DNA of 64,000 nucleotides from Mycolicibacterium pulveris (GTDB lineage Bacteria > Actinomycetota > Actinomycetes > Mycobacteriales > Mycobacteriaceae). Location of the stretch: positions 4,712,001 through 4,776,000 of the forward strand of contig NZ_AP022599.1 in assembly GCF_010725725.1 (NCBI RefSeq), written 5' to 3'. The translations under genes were made by a program, and so were the position numbers. Each line of letters begins with the position of its first letter. The first letter of the stretch is position 1. Positions 8,044 to 16,825 of the stretch are shown here, in pieces. Below the pieces are notes generated by a model. The model searched no databases. It saw only the letters and a list, made by a program, of their open reading frames with translations, and had not been told where the DNA came from.

Positions 8044-9285
8044 ATGACCGTGACCAGTACTGCTCCCAGCGTCTTCGACGCCGACCTCCCGAGCTTCAGC
8101 TACACCCTCGCCGCCTCGCCACACGACATTCTCGACGACGTCCGATCCGCGCAAGCACGTGCACCCATCGCCATCGGTCCCTTCGGCCCCGAGGTCCTGT
8201 CGTATGAGTTCGCCAGGGATATGCTGCGCGACAACCGGTTCCGCCTACCCCCCGGCATCACTCTGGCCGCACAGGGAATCACATCGGGTCCACTGTTCGA
8301 CAAGATGGCGAACAGCCTGCTGGGTCTCGATGGCGAAGCACATGTCCGGCTACGCAAACTGGTGTCCAAGGCGTTCACCCCCCGCGCGACATCGCGTCTT
8401 CAAGACACGATCCAAGAAGTGGTTAACGAACTGGTCGATCGGGTGGTGGGCGCCGGACGCTGCGACGTCGTGACCGACATCGCACGGCCCTACCCCACCC
8501 CGATCATGTGCGCGCTCATCGGTGCGCCCAAGAAGGATTGGCACCTTTTCGTTGATTGGACCGAAAAAGTGTTCAAGGCGCTCCACTTCCAGCCCGACGT
8601 CAACTTCGACGAGGCCGAGATCATGCGTGCCTGGGGCGAACTCGACGCCTACGTCGACGGCATGGTCGCCAGCCGCCGAAACAGCCTGACCGATGATCTT
8701 CTCTCCGAACTGATTCGCGCTGAAAGCGACGGCGACCGACTGAATCTCGACGAACTGCGCATGCTGGTGGCCGGCTTCCTGATGGCGGGAACAGACACCA
8801 CGCGAAACCAACTTGCCGCCTCAGTGCAGGTGCTTTGCGAGCACCCCGACCAATGGGCGAAGCTGCGCGACCATCCCGAGCTGGCGATGCAGGCCGTCGA
8901 GGAAAGCATGCGCCATTCTCCGGCCGCAAGTATCGCGCCGCGTGCAGCCATCGAGGACGTCGAATTCGGCGGCTACCTGTTCCCGGCAGGAACGTTCATA
9001 CTCGTGAACACCTTTGCGGCCAATCGCGACCCGGCAATCTATCAAGATGCTGACCGCTTCGACATCACGCGCAAGGACCTTCCCCCGATCCTGACCTTCG
9101 GCGGTGGTGCGCACTACTGCCTGGGGGCCAACCTTGCCCGCCGCGAGCTGGCGGAAGCCCTCGTCGTCCTGACCCGCCGTCTCGTTGCGCCGCGTCGCGT
9201 CGGACCCGCACCGTGGAAATCGCTGTTGGGAATCACCGGTCCGACAACGCTTCCGATCGAATTCGACGGAGAAAGACATGCGTAG
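8044..9285 (+). CDS. Cytochrome P450 monooxygenase
   Basis: 413 residues, normal for a soluble bacterial P450. The I-helix oxygen-binding motif AGTDTTRNQ, the K-helix ExxR (EESMR) and the haem loop FGGGAHYCLGANLARRE with the proximal Cys are all present. It hydroxylates an unknown substrate with electrons from a ferredoxin not encoded nearby. ATG 8044 is preceded by GGGAGG, so I prefer it to the in-frame start 10 codons earlier. The stop overlaps the start of a TetR regulator by 8 bp, implying coupled translation. Confidence 0.93.
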   Translation: MTVTSTAPSVFDADLPSFSYTLAASPHDILDDVRSAQARAPIAIGPFGPEVLSYEFARDMLRDNRFRLPPGITLAAQGITSGPLFDKMANSLLGLDGEAHVRLRKLVSKAFTPRATSRLQDTIQEVVNELVDRVVGAGRCDVVTDIARPYPTPIMCALIGAPKKDWHLFVDWTEKVFKALHFQPDVNFDEAEIMRAWGELDAYVDGMVASRRNSLTDDLLSELIRAESDGDRLNLDELRMLVAGFLMAGTDTTRNQLAASVQVLCEHPDQWAKLRDHPELAMQAVEESMRHSPAASIAPRAAIEDVEFGGYLFPAGTFILVNTFAANRDPAIYQDADRFDITRKDLPPILTFGGGAHYCLGANLARRELAEALVVLTRRLVAPRRVGPAPWKSLLGITGPTTLPIEFDGERHA

Positions 9286-9916
9286 CCGCGGCTGGTCAGG
9301 TGTGACACCTGCCTCGGATGAGGAGGCCATTGCCCGGATTCTGGATGCGGTCGACGAGGTGGTCGCCGAACACGGATCAGCGATACGCCTCGCCGACGTC
9401 GCACGCAAGCTCGGGGTCACCCGCCAGACGGTGTACCGCTACTTCCCCAATGCCGACGCGCTGCTCATCGCCAGCGCAATGCGCGCGGTCGACGGATTCA
9501 TCGACCAGATCGTGGAGCACGTCCGCGGCGTCAACGACCCGGTGTCCGCGCTGGTTGAATGCGTTTCGTTCGCGGTCGAAACCCTCACCGGAGACCCTCA
9601 GCTAGAAAGTCTTTTGACCCGGCGACAGGACGGCGAAGCCGTCACCTCGTTGACCTCCGACACCGCGAGAACGTTCTGCCTATCGTTTCTGCACCGACTC
9701 GACGTCGATTGGCAGCTCCACGGTTTCGACAGCGCTGCGCTTGACGAGCTCGCCGAAATGACCTTGCGCACGGTGCAGTCGATGCTGATCGACCCTGGGG
9801 CACCGCCGCGGAGCGCACGCGCATTGCGCAGCTTTGTTGCGCGATGGCTGGGTCCGGCGATCCTGTACCCACGGATGGCGTCGCTGTCGATCCACGAACA
9901 GGCGACAACGCACTGA
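9278..9916 (+). CDS. TetR family transcriptional regulator
   Basis: 212 residues. The N-terminal helix-turn-helix (about 30-65) reads IRLADVARKLGVTRQTVYRYFPNADALL, a textbook TetR DNA-binding domain; the rest is an all-helical ligand domain of unknown specificity. The ATG at 9278 overlaps the P450 stop (8 bp); an open frame to 9185 just reads through the P450 end. The arrangement suggests it controls the P450 operon and therefore itself. Confidence 0.88.
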   Translation: MRSRGWSGVTPASDEEAIARILDAVDEVVAEHGSAIRLADVARKLGVTRQTVYRYFPNADALLIASAMRAVDGFIDQIVEHVRGVNDPVSALVECVSFAVETLTGDPQLESLLTRRQDGEAVTSLTSDTARTFCLSFLHRLDVDWQLHGFDSAALDELAEMTLRTVQSMLIDPGAPPRSARALRSFVARWLGPAILYPRMASLSIHEQATTH

Positions 9917-9928
9917 CCTCCGAGCGAA

Positions 9929-11329
9929 TCAGTCGATTCCCAACGCCGTGGCCAGGTTCGGCGGGATCTTCGGGTTTTCGAAGTCGGGATACCAGCGGGT
10001 GATGATGTCGCGTAACGCCACCTCGGCCTCGAGTTGGCAGGCGACCGCCGCGATGCCGGCGAGGGTGCGAAACATGAGTGTGTGCTCTGGTGGAATGGCC
10101 AGCACTGCGCCGTCGAGAAAGTCCTGCCCGCGAGCCAGCCCCGGCACCCGAGGACCCAGCTGCTGCAGCCACTGCCGGCTGAACTGAAACCGCTGCGCCA
10201 GAAGCGGTTCGGTGAACGGACCGAAATAGGCCAGCACATCTTCCGGGTGGATCTGCGTATTAGAACCGCTGAATCCAAGCGCGCGGAGTTCGCTGTTGAC
10301 TTCGGAGAGCACCAACGCCTGCACCTGCGGATCAGGTATGCGGTCCAGTTGCACGGAATCGGCGAGCTCGGCCAGCCGGATGCTGTCCAGGAACACAAGC
10401 GCCGAACGGTGGGCGGTCGCCACCGCGCCGAAGTCGATCACGACCAGCCGGCCGTCCGCGTCGAGTTGGTAATTGCCCGGATGCGGGTCGGCGTGGAGCG
10501 CGCCGAGCAGCGCCATCGAAGCGGCGCTGAACTCGAAGAGCAGCCTGGCCGCGTCGTTCTTGATGTCTTGATCACCGGTCTTGATCAATTCCGACATCGG
10601 TTGACCGCTCACCCATTCAGTCACCAGGACTTTGGGCGACGATGCGACCACCTTGGGCACCAGGAACTGTGGATCGTCGGCGAACGCCGACGCGAACGCG
10701 CGCTGGGTGTCCGCCTCGCGGCGATAGTCGAGTTCCTCGGCCATCCGAGCCGACAGCTCATCGATCATCGGGCGTACCGCCAGCCCGGGAAACAAGGGCG
10801 CTATCAGTCGGCTGAACCGTCCGAGTTGGCGCAAGTCCGCCATCAACGCGACGTCTGCTCCCGGATACTGCACCTTGACTGCCACCGGTCGACCGTCGTG
10901 CCAGACCGCCCGGTGCACTTGCCCGATGCTGGCCGCGGCGACCGGCTCGTCATCAAACTCGGCGAACCGCTCCGGCCATCGCGTTCCCAGCTGCTCCGCC
11001 AGCACTCGGTGGATCCGAGCTGTCGAGATCGGTGGTGCCCCCGCCTGAAGCCTGGTCAGCGCGTCTCGGTACGGGGCCGCGTATTGATCCGGGATGGCTG
11101 CCTCGTAAACGCTCATGGCCTGGCCGAACTTCATCGCGCCACCCTTGAGTTCGCCCAGCACGCCAAACACCTGCTCGGCACTGCGCGCCGACCACTGCTC
11201 AGCGATCAGGTCCGCATCGCCGCCGGCCAGTCGTTGGCCCCATCCGAGCACCGCTCGCCCGGCCGCGCGCACCGGCAGTCCCGCCAACTTCGCGCCACGA
11301 CGCATCGTCCTGCGCGGAACCTCCACCAC
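9929..11329 (-). CDS. ABC1/UbiB/AarF family atypical kinase
   Basis: 466 residues. The family-specific KxGQ region is present as LKGGAMKFGQAMSVYE (about 60-76). It is followed by AAASIGQVHRA in place of the kinase P-loop, VAVKVQYPG with the ATP-contact Lys, EWVSGQPMSEL, and DPHPGNY plus VVIDFGAV for the catalytic and metal sites. In other bacteria UbiB/COQ8-like proteins support isoprenoid-quinone metabolism; mycobacterial members may serve menaquinone or lipid export, which is inference. It converges on the TetR gene with 12 bp between stops. Confidence 0.88.
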   Translation of the reverse strand: MVEVPRRTMRRGAKLAGLPVRAAGRAVLGWGQRLAGGDADLIAEQWSARSAEQVFGVLGELKGGAMKFGQAMSVYEAAIPDQYAAPYRDALTRLQAGAPPISTARIHRVLAEQLGTRWPERFAEFDDEPVAAASIGQVHRAVWHDGRPVAVKVQYPGADVALMADLRQLGRFSRLIAPLFPGLAVRPMIDELSARMAEELDYRREADTQRAFASAFADDPQFLVPKVVASSPKVLVTEWVSGQPMSELIKTGDQDIKNDAARLLFEFSAASMALLGALHADPHPGNYQLDADGRLVVIDFGAVATAHRSALVFLDSIRLAELADSVQLDRIPDPQVQALVLSEVNSELRALGFSGSNTQIHPEDVLAYFGPFTEPLLAQRFQFSRQWLQQLGPRVPGLARGQDFLDGAVLAIPPEHTLMFRTLAGIAAVACQLEAEVALRDIITRWYPDFENPKIPPNLATALGID

Positions 11330-11379
11330 AGGCTAAGAGTCTCACATCGATCACATGAACCACTACGCGATGACCCGTG

Positions 11380-11571
11380 TTACGCCAATTGGCGCCGCTT
11401 GCGCAGTTCCTCCGCCCAGCGCCCAGCAGCCACGCTGATGTTGCGGCTGAAGATCGACCAACGGTCTTGATGGCCGAAGCAATCGTGCAGATTTGTCACG
11501 TATTCCGTCAGCGTGGCGATGTCATCGATTGCAGCCAGGTACCGGCAGGTCTTGTCGTATTCGACGAGCAA
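11380..11571 (-). CDS. Small hypothetical protein
   Basis: A 63-residue frame with a natural amino-acid mix (Tyr, Asp, Trp, Cys) and helical pattern, ending in a basic EELRKRRQLA tail. The only start is TTG at 11571; a stop lies about 12 codons upstream in frame. No family recognised. It lies between the UbiB gene and the RES toxin on the same strand. It could be a genuine small gene or the end of a decayed one. Confidence 0.35.
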   Translation of the reverse strand: MLVEYDKTCRYLAAIDDIATLTEYVTNLHDCFGHQDRWSIFSRNISVAAGRWAEELRKRRQLA

Positions 11572-11668
11572 GTTGTTGCATGTCGGTGCGATGATCGAAC
11601 CTCACCTCGTACGGCAGCTCGGGTAAAGGCTAAGCCGCCGACACCATGCTTCCGTGCACCAATTGGAG

Positions 11669-12271
11669 CTACCAGCGGGCAGCCATCGGATCGTCGAAGA
11701 GTTCGTAGGTGTCTGTCGTCTTCCACTGTTCGACCGCGGGGTGTGGAGTGCCGAGCCATCGAACTCGGTCGGCGATCTCAGTCGCTGAGCGCGCCCCGTC
11801 CGTGAGGTGTCCGGTGGGAACCTCCTCAGCGCTGATCGGCTCCCAGAGGTATGGGTGTAAGACACGGACACCGAACAGGATCAGGTTGGACGTTCCGGGC
11901 AACGCGGCCGAGGGCACGACCATCGCATCTGCTCCCCCGTCGCGAACGACAGCGGCCAACGCCTGCGTCGGTGCGTAGTCATCTCCGACGAGTTCGTCGA
12001 CGGTGAGTCCGTAGGCTTCACAGTCCTGGAAATCCACCGTGACCACGGCCTCAATGTCGAGCACTGCAGTCCACAGATTCAACAACACCTCGTCAGGATC
12101 GCCACCGGGGCCGACATGGTGGCGAAGCATCTCGGCAGCGGGTCCCAGCGGATGAAGGCTCAGGTATTGCACGGTGTCCTGCCCCGCACGGTGAAACCGT
12201 CCCTCGCGGGAACTCGGGAAAGCCCACCACGGTGTGTCGTAGGCCGCGTGCCGGAACGCCGTGAATCTCAT
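11669..12271 (-). CDS. RES-domain toxin (NAD+-degrading type)
   Basis: 200 residues with the RES fold pattern: an Arg in GRFHRAG (Arg25), then TVQYLSLHPLGPAAEM with the conserved Glu (about 47), and the C-terminal strand-rich half containing PSAALPGTSNLILFG. RES proteins such as MbcT are NAD+ phosphorylases or hydrolases, or ADP-ribosyl transferases (ParT), and kill when free of antitoxin. The ATG overlaps the upstream antitoxin stop (ATGA at 12268-12271). Family assignment is strong because of the Xre/DUF2384 partner. Confidence 0.85.
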   Translation of the reverse strand: MRFTAFRHAAYDTPWWAFPSSREGRFHRAGQDTVQYLSLHPLGPAAEMLRHHVGPGGDPDEVLLNLWTAVLDIEAVVTVDFQDCEAYGLTVDELVGDDYAPTQALAAVVRDGGADAMVVPSAALPGTSNLILFGVRVLHPYLWEPISAEEVPTGHLTDGARSATEIADRVRWLGTPHPAVEQWKTTDTYELFDDPMAARW

Positions 12272-12921
12272 GCCGTCATCGCGCGCGCGGCAAGGGCCGC
12301 ACGAAGTACCTCCGGGTATCGAAGCGGGTCATCGAGCAAGTCCACTGGCGGCTGACCCAAGAGCGGATGTTCGCGATGGAACCACGCCAATATCCCTGGC
12401 CCCGTGAATGTGTGGCGCAGTTGATTGACGATCCGACCGACAGCGCGGGTGCGGCCGGCGTCCTCTGCCGTCGGCTCCGAGCCACCTTCGGCCAGCCAGC
12501 GTTGCAGCTGCCGCACCGAAACCCCGAGCAGATCTGCCACGTCCTTCTGGGGCACGCTGAGCGTCTGGACCGTTCGGGACAGGACTTCGCTGACGGGCGA
12601 ATCCGTGCTGTATGGCTGGTTTTCGGTGATGTCGCGAAGGGCTTGACGGAATTGCTCGAGCGCGACGCGGACGTCGCGTCGCCGTTGAGTCGTATCGTCG
12701 TGGCGCAGCGCCTTCTCGGCGCGGTACGCCGCCTCCCATAGGACGGCGGTGAGATACGGGTCAGCCTCCTGCCGGAGGCGGGTCGCTTCGAGCGCCGAAT
12801 CGAAGCTGTCGATCACCTGAGCCACTTCGTCGGGGACGGTTGCCGACCGCTGCAGCTGCTTCGTCGCATCGTTGACGTCGGACAGCAGTTCCCGCAGATC
12901 CGAGACCAGTGTCGCACTCAT
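12268..12921 (-). CDS. Xre/MbcA/ParS-type antitoxin with extended N-terminus
   Basis: 217 residues. The C-terminal third has a helix-turn-helix (VPQKDVADLLGVSVRQLQRWL) followed by the DUF2384 toxin-binding segment (GPGILAWFHREHPLLGQPP then a DLLDDP turn), as in RES antitoxins. The first 110 residues are extra helices with no recognised family, longer than a minimal antitoxin. ATG 12919-12921 is chosen because a TATACT -10 box ends 6 nt before it (leaderless message). The RES gene follows with a 4-bp overlap. Confidence 0.82.
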   Translation of the reverse strand: MSATLVSDLRELLSDVNDATKQLQRSATVPDEVAQVIDSFDSALEATRLRQEADPYLTAVLWEAAYRAEKALRHDDTTQRRRDVRVALEQFRQALRDITENQPYSTDSPVSEVLSRTVQTLSVPQKDVADLLGVSVRQLQRWLAEGGSEPTAEDAGRTRAVGRIVNQLRHTFTGPGILAWFHREHPLLGQPPVDLLDDPLRYPEVLRAALAARAMTA

Positions 12922-12938
12922 GTCGTCAGTATACGACA
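12921..12938 (-). promoter_or_regulatory. Leaderless promoter and palindromic operator of the RES-Xre module
   Basis: TGTCGT (12921-12926) and ACGACA (12933-12938) form a perfect 6-bp inverted repeat with a 6-nt spacer. The spacer contains the minus-strand -10 hexamer TATACT, 6 nt before the antitoxin ATG. Antitoxin binding here would occlude the -10 box and start site, a simple autorepression design. A TTGACG lies upstream but only 11 bp from the -10, so it is not a standard -35. Confidence 0.5.
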
Positions 12939-12958
12939 AGAACACGTCAAGGACGAGT

Positions 12959-14137
12959 TCAACGGCCCGCGGCCAGCACCGCTGCGAAGCCTTCCTGCAG
13001 ATCCTTGACGAAGTATTCCGGCACCTCCAGCGACGGGAAGTGTCCCCCGGCTTGGGGCGAGTTCCACCGCACCATGTTGCGGTACCGCTGCTGCGCCCAG
13101 GGCCGCGGCGTCTTCTCGATGTCGCGCGGATACATCGTGATTGCCGACGGGACATCGACGCGAAGGCCGGGGTCGAGCGAGTTGTGGCTCTCGTAGTAGA
13201 TGCGCGCCGCCGACGCGCCGGTCCGCGTCAGCCAGTAGAGCGTGACGTCGTCGAGAATGCGGTCGATGGAGATCGATTCGAACGGGCTGTCTTCGGTATC
13301 CGACCACTCCGCGAACTTGTCGAGGATCCATGCGAGAAGTCCGACTGGTGAGTCGACGAGCGAGTAGCCGATGGTCTGCGGCCGGGTCGCCTGCTGTTTT
13401 GCGTACGCGGCGCGGTACTGCCAGAAGTCGTGCGTATCCTCAGCCCACTTGCGCTCCATCGGTGTCAGCCCATCCATCGACACATTGGGCGGAGCTTCGG
13501 CGAACGTCGAGTGGACGCCGAAAACATGCTCCGGGTATCTGCCGGCGAGAACGGTGGTGATGTTCCCTCCCCAGTCGCCGCCCTGGGCAAGAAACTTCCC
13601 ATAACCGAGCCGCCCCATCAGTTCCACCCAGGCGGCCGCGATCTTCCCGGTCCCCCACCCCGTCGTGGACGGCTTGTCGCTGTAGCCGAACCCGGGTAGC
13701 GACGGTGCCACCACGTGGAAGGCAGGCGCGGAGGCGTCCGTTGGATCTGCCAGATCGCTGATCACATCGACGAATTCAGCGATGCTCCCCGGCCAGCCGT
13801 GGGTCAAGATCAACGGAACAGCGTCGGACCGCGCCGATCGACGATGCAGGAAATGGATTCCCAGGTCATCGATCACCGTGCGGTATTGACCGATTCGGTT
13901 GAGCCGTTCTTCGAACGCTCTCCAGTTGTACTCGGTGCGCCAATAGTGCACGACATCGATGAGGTCGGCGAGAGGAACACCCTGCTCCCATCGGCGTGGG
14001 TCGGGTGGGGCGCGACAGACGGTCTCGGTTTCCGGTAGCCGTGCGGCGGCCAACCGTGCGCGCAGGTCCTCGAGGTCAGCGTCGGCTGCTCGGGCCTCGA
14101 ATTGCTGTACGTCACCGGTCAGGCGGTTTGTCGGCAT
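12959..14137 (-). CDS. Epoxide hydrolase (EHN-type, alpha/beta hydrolase)
   Basis: 392 residues: an N-terminal EHN domain (about 1-110) as in microsomal-type epoxide hydrolases, then the alpha/beta-hydrolase core. HGWPGS carries the oxyanion-hole region, and GGDWGGNITT carries the nucleophilic Asp. The lid tyrosines and C-terminal His region (APQAGGHFPSLEVPE) are present. It converts epoxides to diols. It sits 37 bp upstream of the RES-Xre operon on the same strand and diverges from a hydrolase gene at 14260. Confidence 0.9.
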   Translation of the reverse strand: MPTNRLTGDVQQFEARAADADLEDLRARLAAARLPETETVCRAPPDPRRWEQGVPLADLIDVVHYWRTEYNWRAFEERLNRIGQYRTVIDDLGIHFLHRRSARSDAVPLILTHGWPGSIAEFVDVISDLADPTDASAPAFHVVAPSLPGFGYSDKPSTTGWGTGKIAAAWVELMGRLGYGKFLAQGGDWGGNITTVLAGRYPEHVFGVHSTFAEAPPNVSMDGLTPMERKWAEDTHDFWQYRAAYAKQQATRPQTIGYSLVDSPVGLLAWILDKFAEWSDTEDSPFESISIDRILDDVTLYWLTRTGASAARIYYESHNSLDPGLRVDVPSAITMYPRDIEKTPRPWAQQRYRNMVRWNSPQAGGHFPSLEVPEYFVKDLQEGFAAVLAAGR

Positions 14138-14259
14138 ACGACCTCCCTCGTTGTCCGCTTAAACACATTGGAAACAAAGGAAAAGCGTCCAAGAACAACC
14201 CGTTCTATCAACAGTAACCGCCTTGCGGGCGAGCAACAACGGTGCCGATACTCGGAGCT

Positions 14260-15069
14260 ATGACTACCGAACTGACCGCACCGGACGGAACACGGCTCGT
14301 CGTGGAGGTGACAGGAGCTGGTCCATCGGCGGTGTTCGTGCACGGGACCGGTGGCAGCTTGGACACATGGGCCGATGTGGGTTCGCGACTGCCGGGCCAC
14401 CGGGTCGCGTACTACGCCCGGCGTAATCACGCGCCCAGCGACGCCGGTCTCTCGCCGAACAGCTTCGCCACGGAGGCTGCTGATCTCCAAGCAGTGCTTG
14501 GTCTATTGGCCGACCGCGACGGACAACGTGTGCACGTCATCGGCGGTTCCTACGGTGCCACCGTGGCGCTTCACGCCGCGGCTGACAATTCGGAGCGTAT
14601 CGCGTCGCTGGCGTTGTTCGAGCCACCGCTGCTCCAAGCGGGTAAGCACCTGATGCCTGTTCTCGATCAGTTCCGCCGGTTGTGCGCTGCCGAACAATTC
14701 GACAGTGCGCTCGAGCTTTTCGCGCACGAGGCCGCGCGCATTCCTCCGGCGGTGTTGGCTGAAGCTCAGCAGTCCGCAGAATATTCGGGAACAAGCCGTG
14801 CCGCGACCGTCGCCGTGCAAGCCGACCTGGAGAGCATGGCCACCGACACCGACGACACCATGCGGTGGGCGTCGATCAACGTGCCCGTGCTGCTGATGCA
14901 GGGCGGTCAGAGCTGGTCTCCCCTCCCCGACGCCATGGACCGCTTGGCCGCCGCCCTTCCCCATGCGCAGCGTGTCTGCTGGCCGGATCAATCGCACTTC
15001 GCCATCGCCACAGCACCGGCACGTGTCGCTGAGGCGATTCAGAACTTCATTGCCGCTGTCTCGCCATAG
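14260..15069 (+). CDS. Alpha/beta hydrolase
   Basis: 269 residues. HGTGGSLDTW gives the oxyanion-hole strand, GGSYGA the nucleophilic Ser elbow, and DQSHFAIA the catalytic His near the C-terminus. Substrate unknown. I take the ATG at 14260, although its GGAG is only 2 nt away; a GTG at 14242 is the alternative and adds six residues. It is divergent from the epoxide hydrolase across about 120 bp. Confidence 0.82.
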   Translation: MTTELTAPDGTRLVVEVTGAGPSAVFVHGTGGSLDTWADVGSRLPGHRVAYYARRNHAPSDAGLSPNSFATEAADLQAVLGLLADRDGQRVHVIGGSYGATVALHAAADNSERIASLALFEPPLLQAGKHLMPVLDQFRRLCAAEQFDSALELFAHEAARIPPAVLAEAQQSAEYSGTSRAATVAVQADLESMATDTDDTMRWASINVPVLLMQGGQSWSPLPDAMDRLAAALPHAQRVCWPDQSHFAIATAPARVAEAIQNFIAAVSP

Positions 15070-15110
15070 AGATATGCCCGACTAGTCATCCGAAGCGTCG
15101 GTCACAATCC

Positions 15111-15785
15111 TCACATCGGCGGGTATGTCCCGCGCCCTCCTCCGGAACAGGCGAGCTCGTCTGGTGTGAGGCGCTCGCCCGACAGAACCAGATCGATCTT
15201 TGGAATACCTCCTGCGGCACTGACTCTCACGTCGTCGACAGGTCGCAGGGCCGCTGCGAGGGCAACGACAGTGTCTATGGTCTCCGGCGCGTCGATCGGG
15301 TCCCGGCGGTACGAGGTGGTCACGCGTCCTTCAATTTGCGACGAGCCGAGCAAGCTCGGATCATTGAGGATCTCAGCCCCTGCTACCAGGAACTCTTCGC
15401 ACCACGTCTCCCCCACACGGCTAGACCAACCGGGGAGTGCCATCGCAGCGTGGTCGTTCGACGTGTCAAGTGCGACGTGAATCAACGGGCCGAGTACGTC
15501 GCCGAACGCCACCGCGCATTGCGATTGAAGAATCCTATCCACTGCAGACAACATCCATGTCTCCAACGTATTCGCCAAACCCCCGCGAACACTGCGTTGG
15601 TGAGATGCAAGGTATTGGCCGACAGCTAGGGGCGCCACTGGTCGGCTTACCACGTGACAACGCTCCAGGATCGTCGCGCCTTCGTCCGAATTCCGTTGCG
15701 CTTCCACCTCATCGAGGTCGAGTTCGGGTGACGCCACGCGGCGGTAGTCGGAGGCGACTTGCGCCAGGAAGAGCTGTGCTGTCAT
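15111..15785 (-). CDS. Hypothetical protein, possibly the 3' part of a frameshifted gene
   Basis: 224 residues from ATG 15785, beginning MTAQLFLAQVASDYRR. Composition is natural, with a helical N-terminal half and a strand-rich C-terminal half that includes VRVSAAGGIPKIDLVLSGERL. No family recognised. The frame extends open to 15845, and the start overlaps the end of a coupled small frame (15709-15957) whose own sequence turns Arg/Pro-rich near 15770. A single-base shift there would join the two into one protein of about 280 residues. Confidence 0.5.
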   Translation of the reverse strand: MTAQLFLAQVASDYRRVASPELDLDEVEAQRNSDEGATILERCHVVSRPVAPLAVGQYLASHQRSVRGGLANTLETWMLSAVDRILQSQCAVAFGDVLGPLIHVALDTSNDHAAMALPGWSSRVGETWCEEFLVAGAEILNDPSLLGSSQIEGRVTTSYRRDPIDAPETIDTVVALAAALRPVDDVRVSAAGGIPKIDLVLSGERLTPDELACSGGGRGTYPPM

Positions 15786-15957
15786 CCGCGGGCTGGCTCG
15801 CTCCCCAGTCGCGGCGCCACGCTCGGGACGCGGCCGACACGACACGATCCAATTCCGACTCCCGTGCGTCGCGGGTCGAAGGCGTGGATTTCACGATGCC
15901 GGCGCGCAGTCGGCGCACCTCGTCCTCGAGGGTTCGTTGGTTTGGGCCCGTCATCAT
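15709..15957 (-). CDS. Hypothetical small protein, translationally coupled
   Basis: 82 residues. The first 55 (TLEDEVRRLRAGIVKSTPS, then a helical SELDRVVSAASRAWRRDWG) look like real protein; the last 25 are Arg/Pro-rich and look out of frame. The ATGATGA at the start overlaps the stop of the nucleoside-phosphorylase-like gene, so translation is coupled. Likely the true N-terminus of the protein continued at 15111-15785 after a frameshift. Confidence 0.45.
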   Translation of the reverse strand: MMTGPNQRTLEDEVRRLRAGIVKSTPSTRDARESELDRVVSAASRAWRRDWGASQPADDSTALPGASRLRLPPRGVTRTRPR

Positions 15958-16484
15958 CAGATTCCCAAGAGGGACGCGATTGCGGCCGCCAGCTCAGCCG
16001 AACCCGCTCTGAGGAAGTCGAGTTGGTCCTGGTCGGTTTGACCTGCCTTATCGCTCAAGGCGTCTGTGACGACCCGCAGCACGAGAACGCGTTCACACAG
16101 ACCCAGCGCGCGCATCACCGAAGCGATACCGAAGGACTCCATGTCGACGAGCACGGGGTCAGCCGCCATTCCGGAGTACAGGGCGAGCGCCAAAGAGTAT
16201 GTCCAATCTCCCTTTTCATAGACGGGACCGCTAGGCGCGGTATCTATCGGCACCGGTGCGACACCCGGCGCGATCTTGATCACCTTGTCCGTTGCAAGAA
16301 TGTGGGCGTCGGGAACCTCCAGTCCGAACACAGAACCCGGAGTGCCCGCGGCCCCGCCTCCCAACGCAATCGGATCGAGCGGGGATTGCTCGTCAGGTTG
16401 CGTGCGCACGATCCATTTGTTCTGCAGTTTGACGACCTCGCCGTCGGGTGATGGGACAATCACACCCAATGACAGATAGGACAC
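15957..16484 (-). CDS. Nucleoside-phosphorylase-superfamily protein (C-terminal part)
   Basis: 175 residues. The C-terminal half carries the family signature: VLVDMESFGIASVMRALGL (the purine-site MES with Glu) and VLRVVTDALSDKAGQTDQDQ (catalytic Asp). This matches MTA/SAH nucleosidase and purine nucleoside phosphorylase folds, which cleave N-glycosidic bonds. The usual N-terminal half is missing in this frame; the GTG start at 16484 lacks a ribosome site. A minus-strand frame just upstream (16485-16617) supplies an N-terminus-like strand, so the gene is probably broken. Confidence 0.55.
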   Translation of the reverse strand: MSYLSLGVIVPSPDGEVVKLQNKWIVRTQPDEQSPLDPIALGGGAAGTPGSVFGLEVPDAHILATDKVIKIAPGVAPVPIDTAPSGPVYEKGDWTYSLALALYSGMAADPVLVDMESFGIASVMRALGLCERVLVLRVVTDALSDKAGQTDQDQLDFLRAGSAELAAAIASLLGI

Positions 16485-16617
16485 CCGCGCGGCCCGAAAT
16501 ACCTGACCGACCGAATACGGGTACGTCGACGTAAAGGCGCGTCAACAGTTCCGTGACGGCGGTCGCCTCGTTCCTGGTGAACGTGAATATCGCCACCGTC
16601 ACATCGGCCACGGCCAC
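16485..16617 (-). pseudogene. Probable displaced N-terminus of the nucleoside-phosphorylase-like gene
   Basis: In another frame the sequence reads DVTVAIFTFTRNEATAVTELLTRL, which resembles the first strand and helix of phosphorylase-superfamily proteins. The frame runs on past 16484 but loses sense, while the downstream frame becomes sensible near 16530. This points to a frameshift or small deletion. The remaining bases to 16825 hold no gene that I can support, apart from the ribosome site of the next gene. Confidence 0.4.
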
Positions 16618-16825
16618 ATCGTAAGCCGCTGAGATACGTGTTCATTCACGTTTCGGCGACCGTGCGTCAATAAGCAGCACGTGGTCCCCATCCTGCCGAC
16701 ACCGACGCCATCGGCGCTTCCCTCGATTGGCTAGCGCAGAGGGATAACTCCTGACCCGGCAGGGCGTTCTACGAGAAGACAGTCAGTTTCCATGTCTTCG
16801 GATAACCGCGCTGAACAGGAGAACC

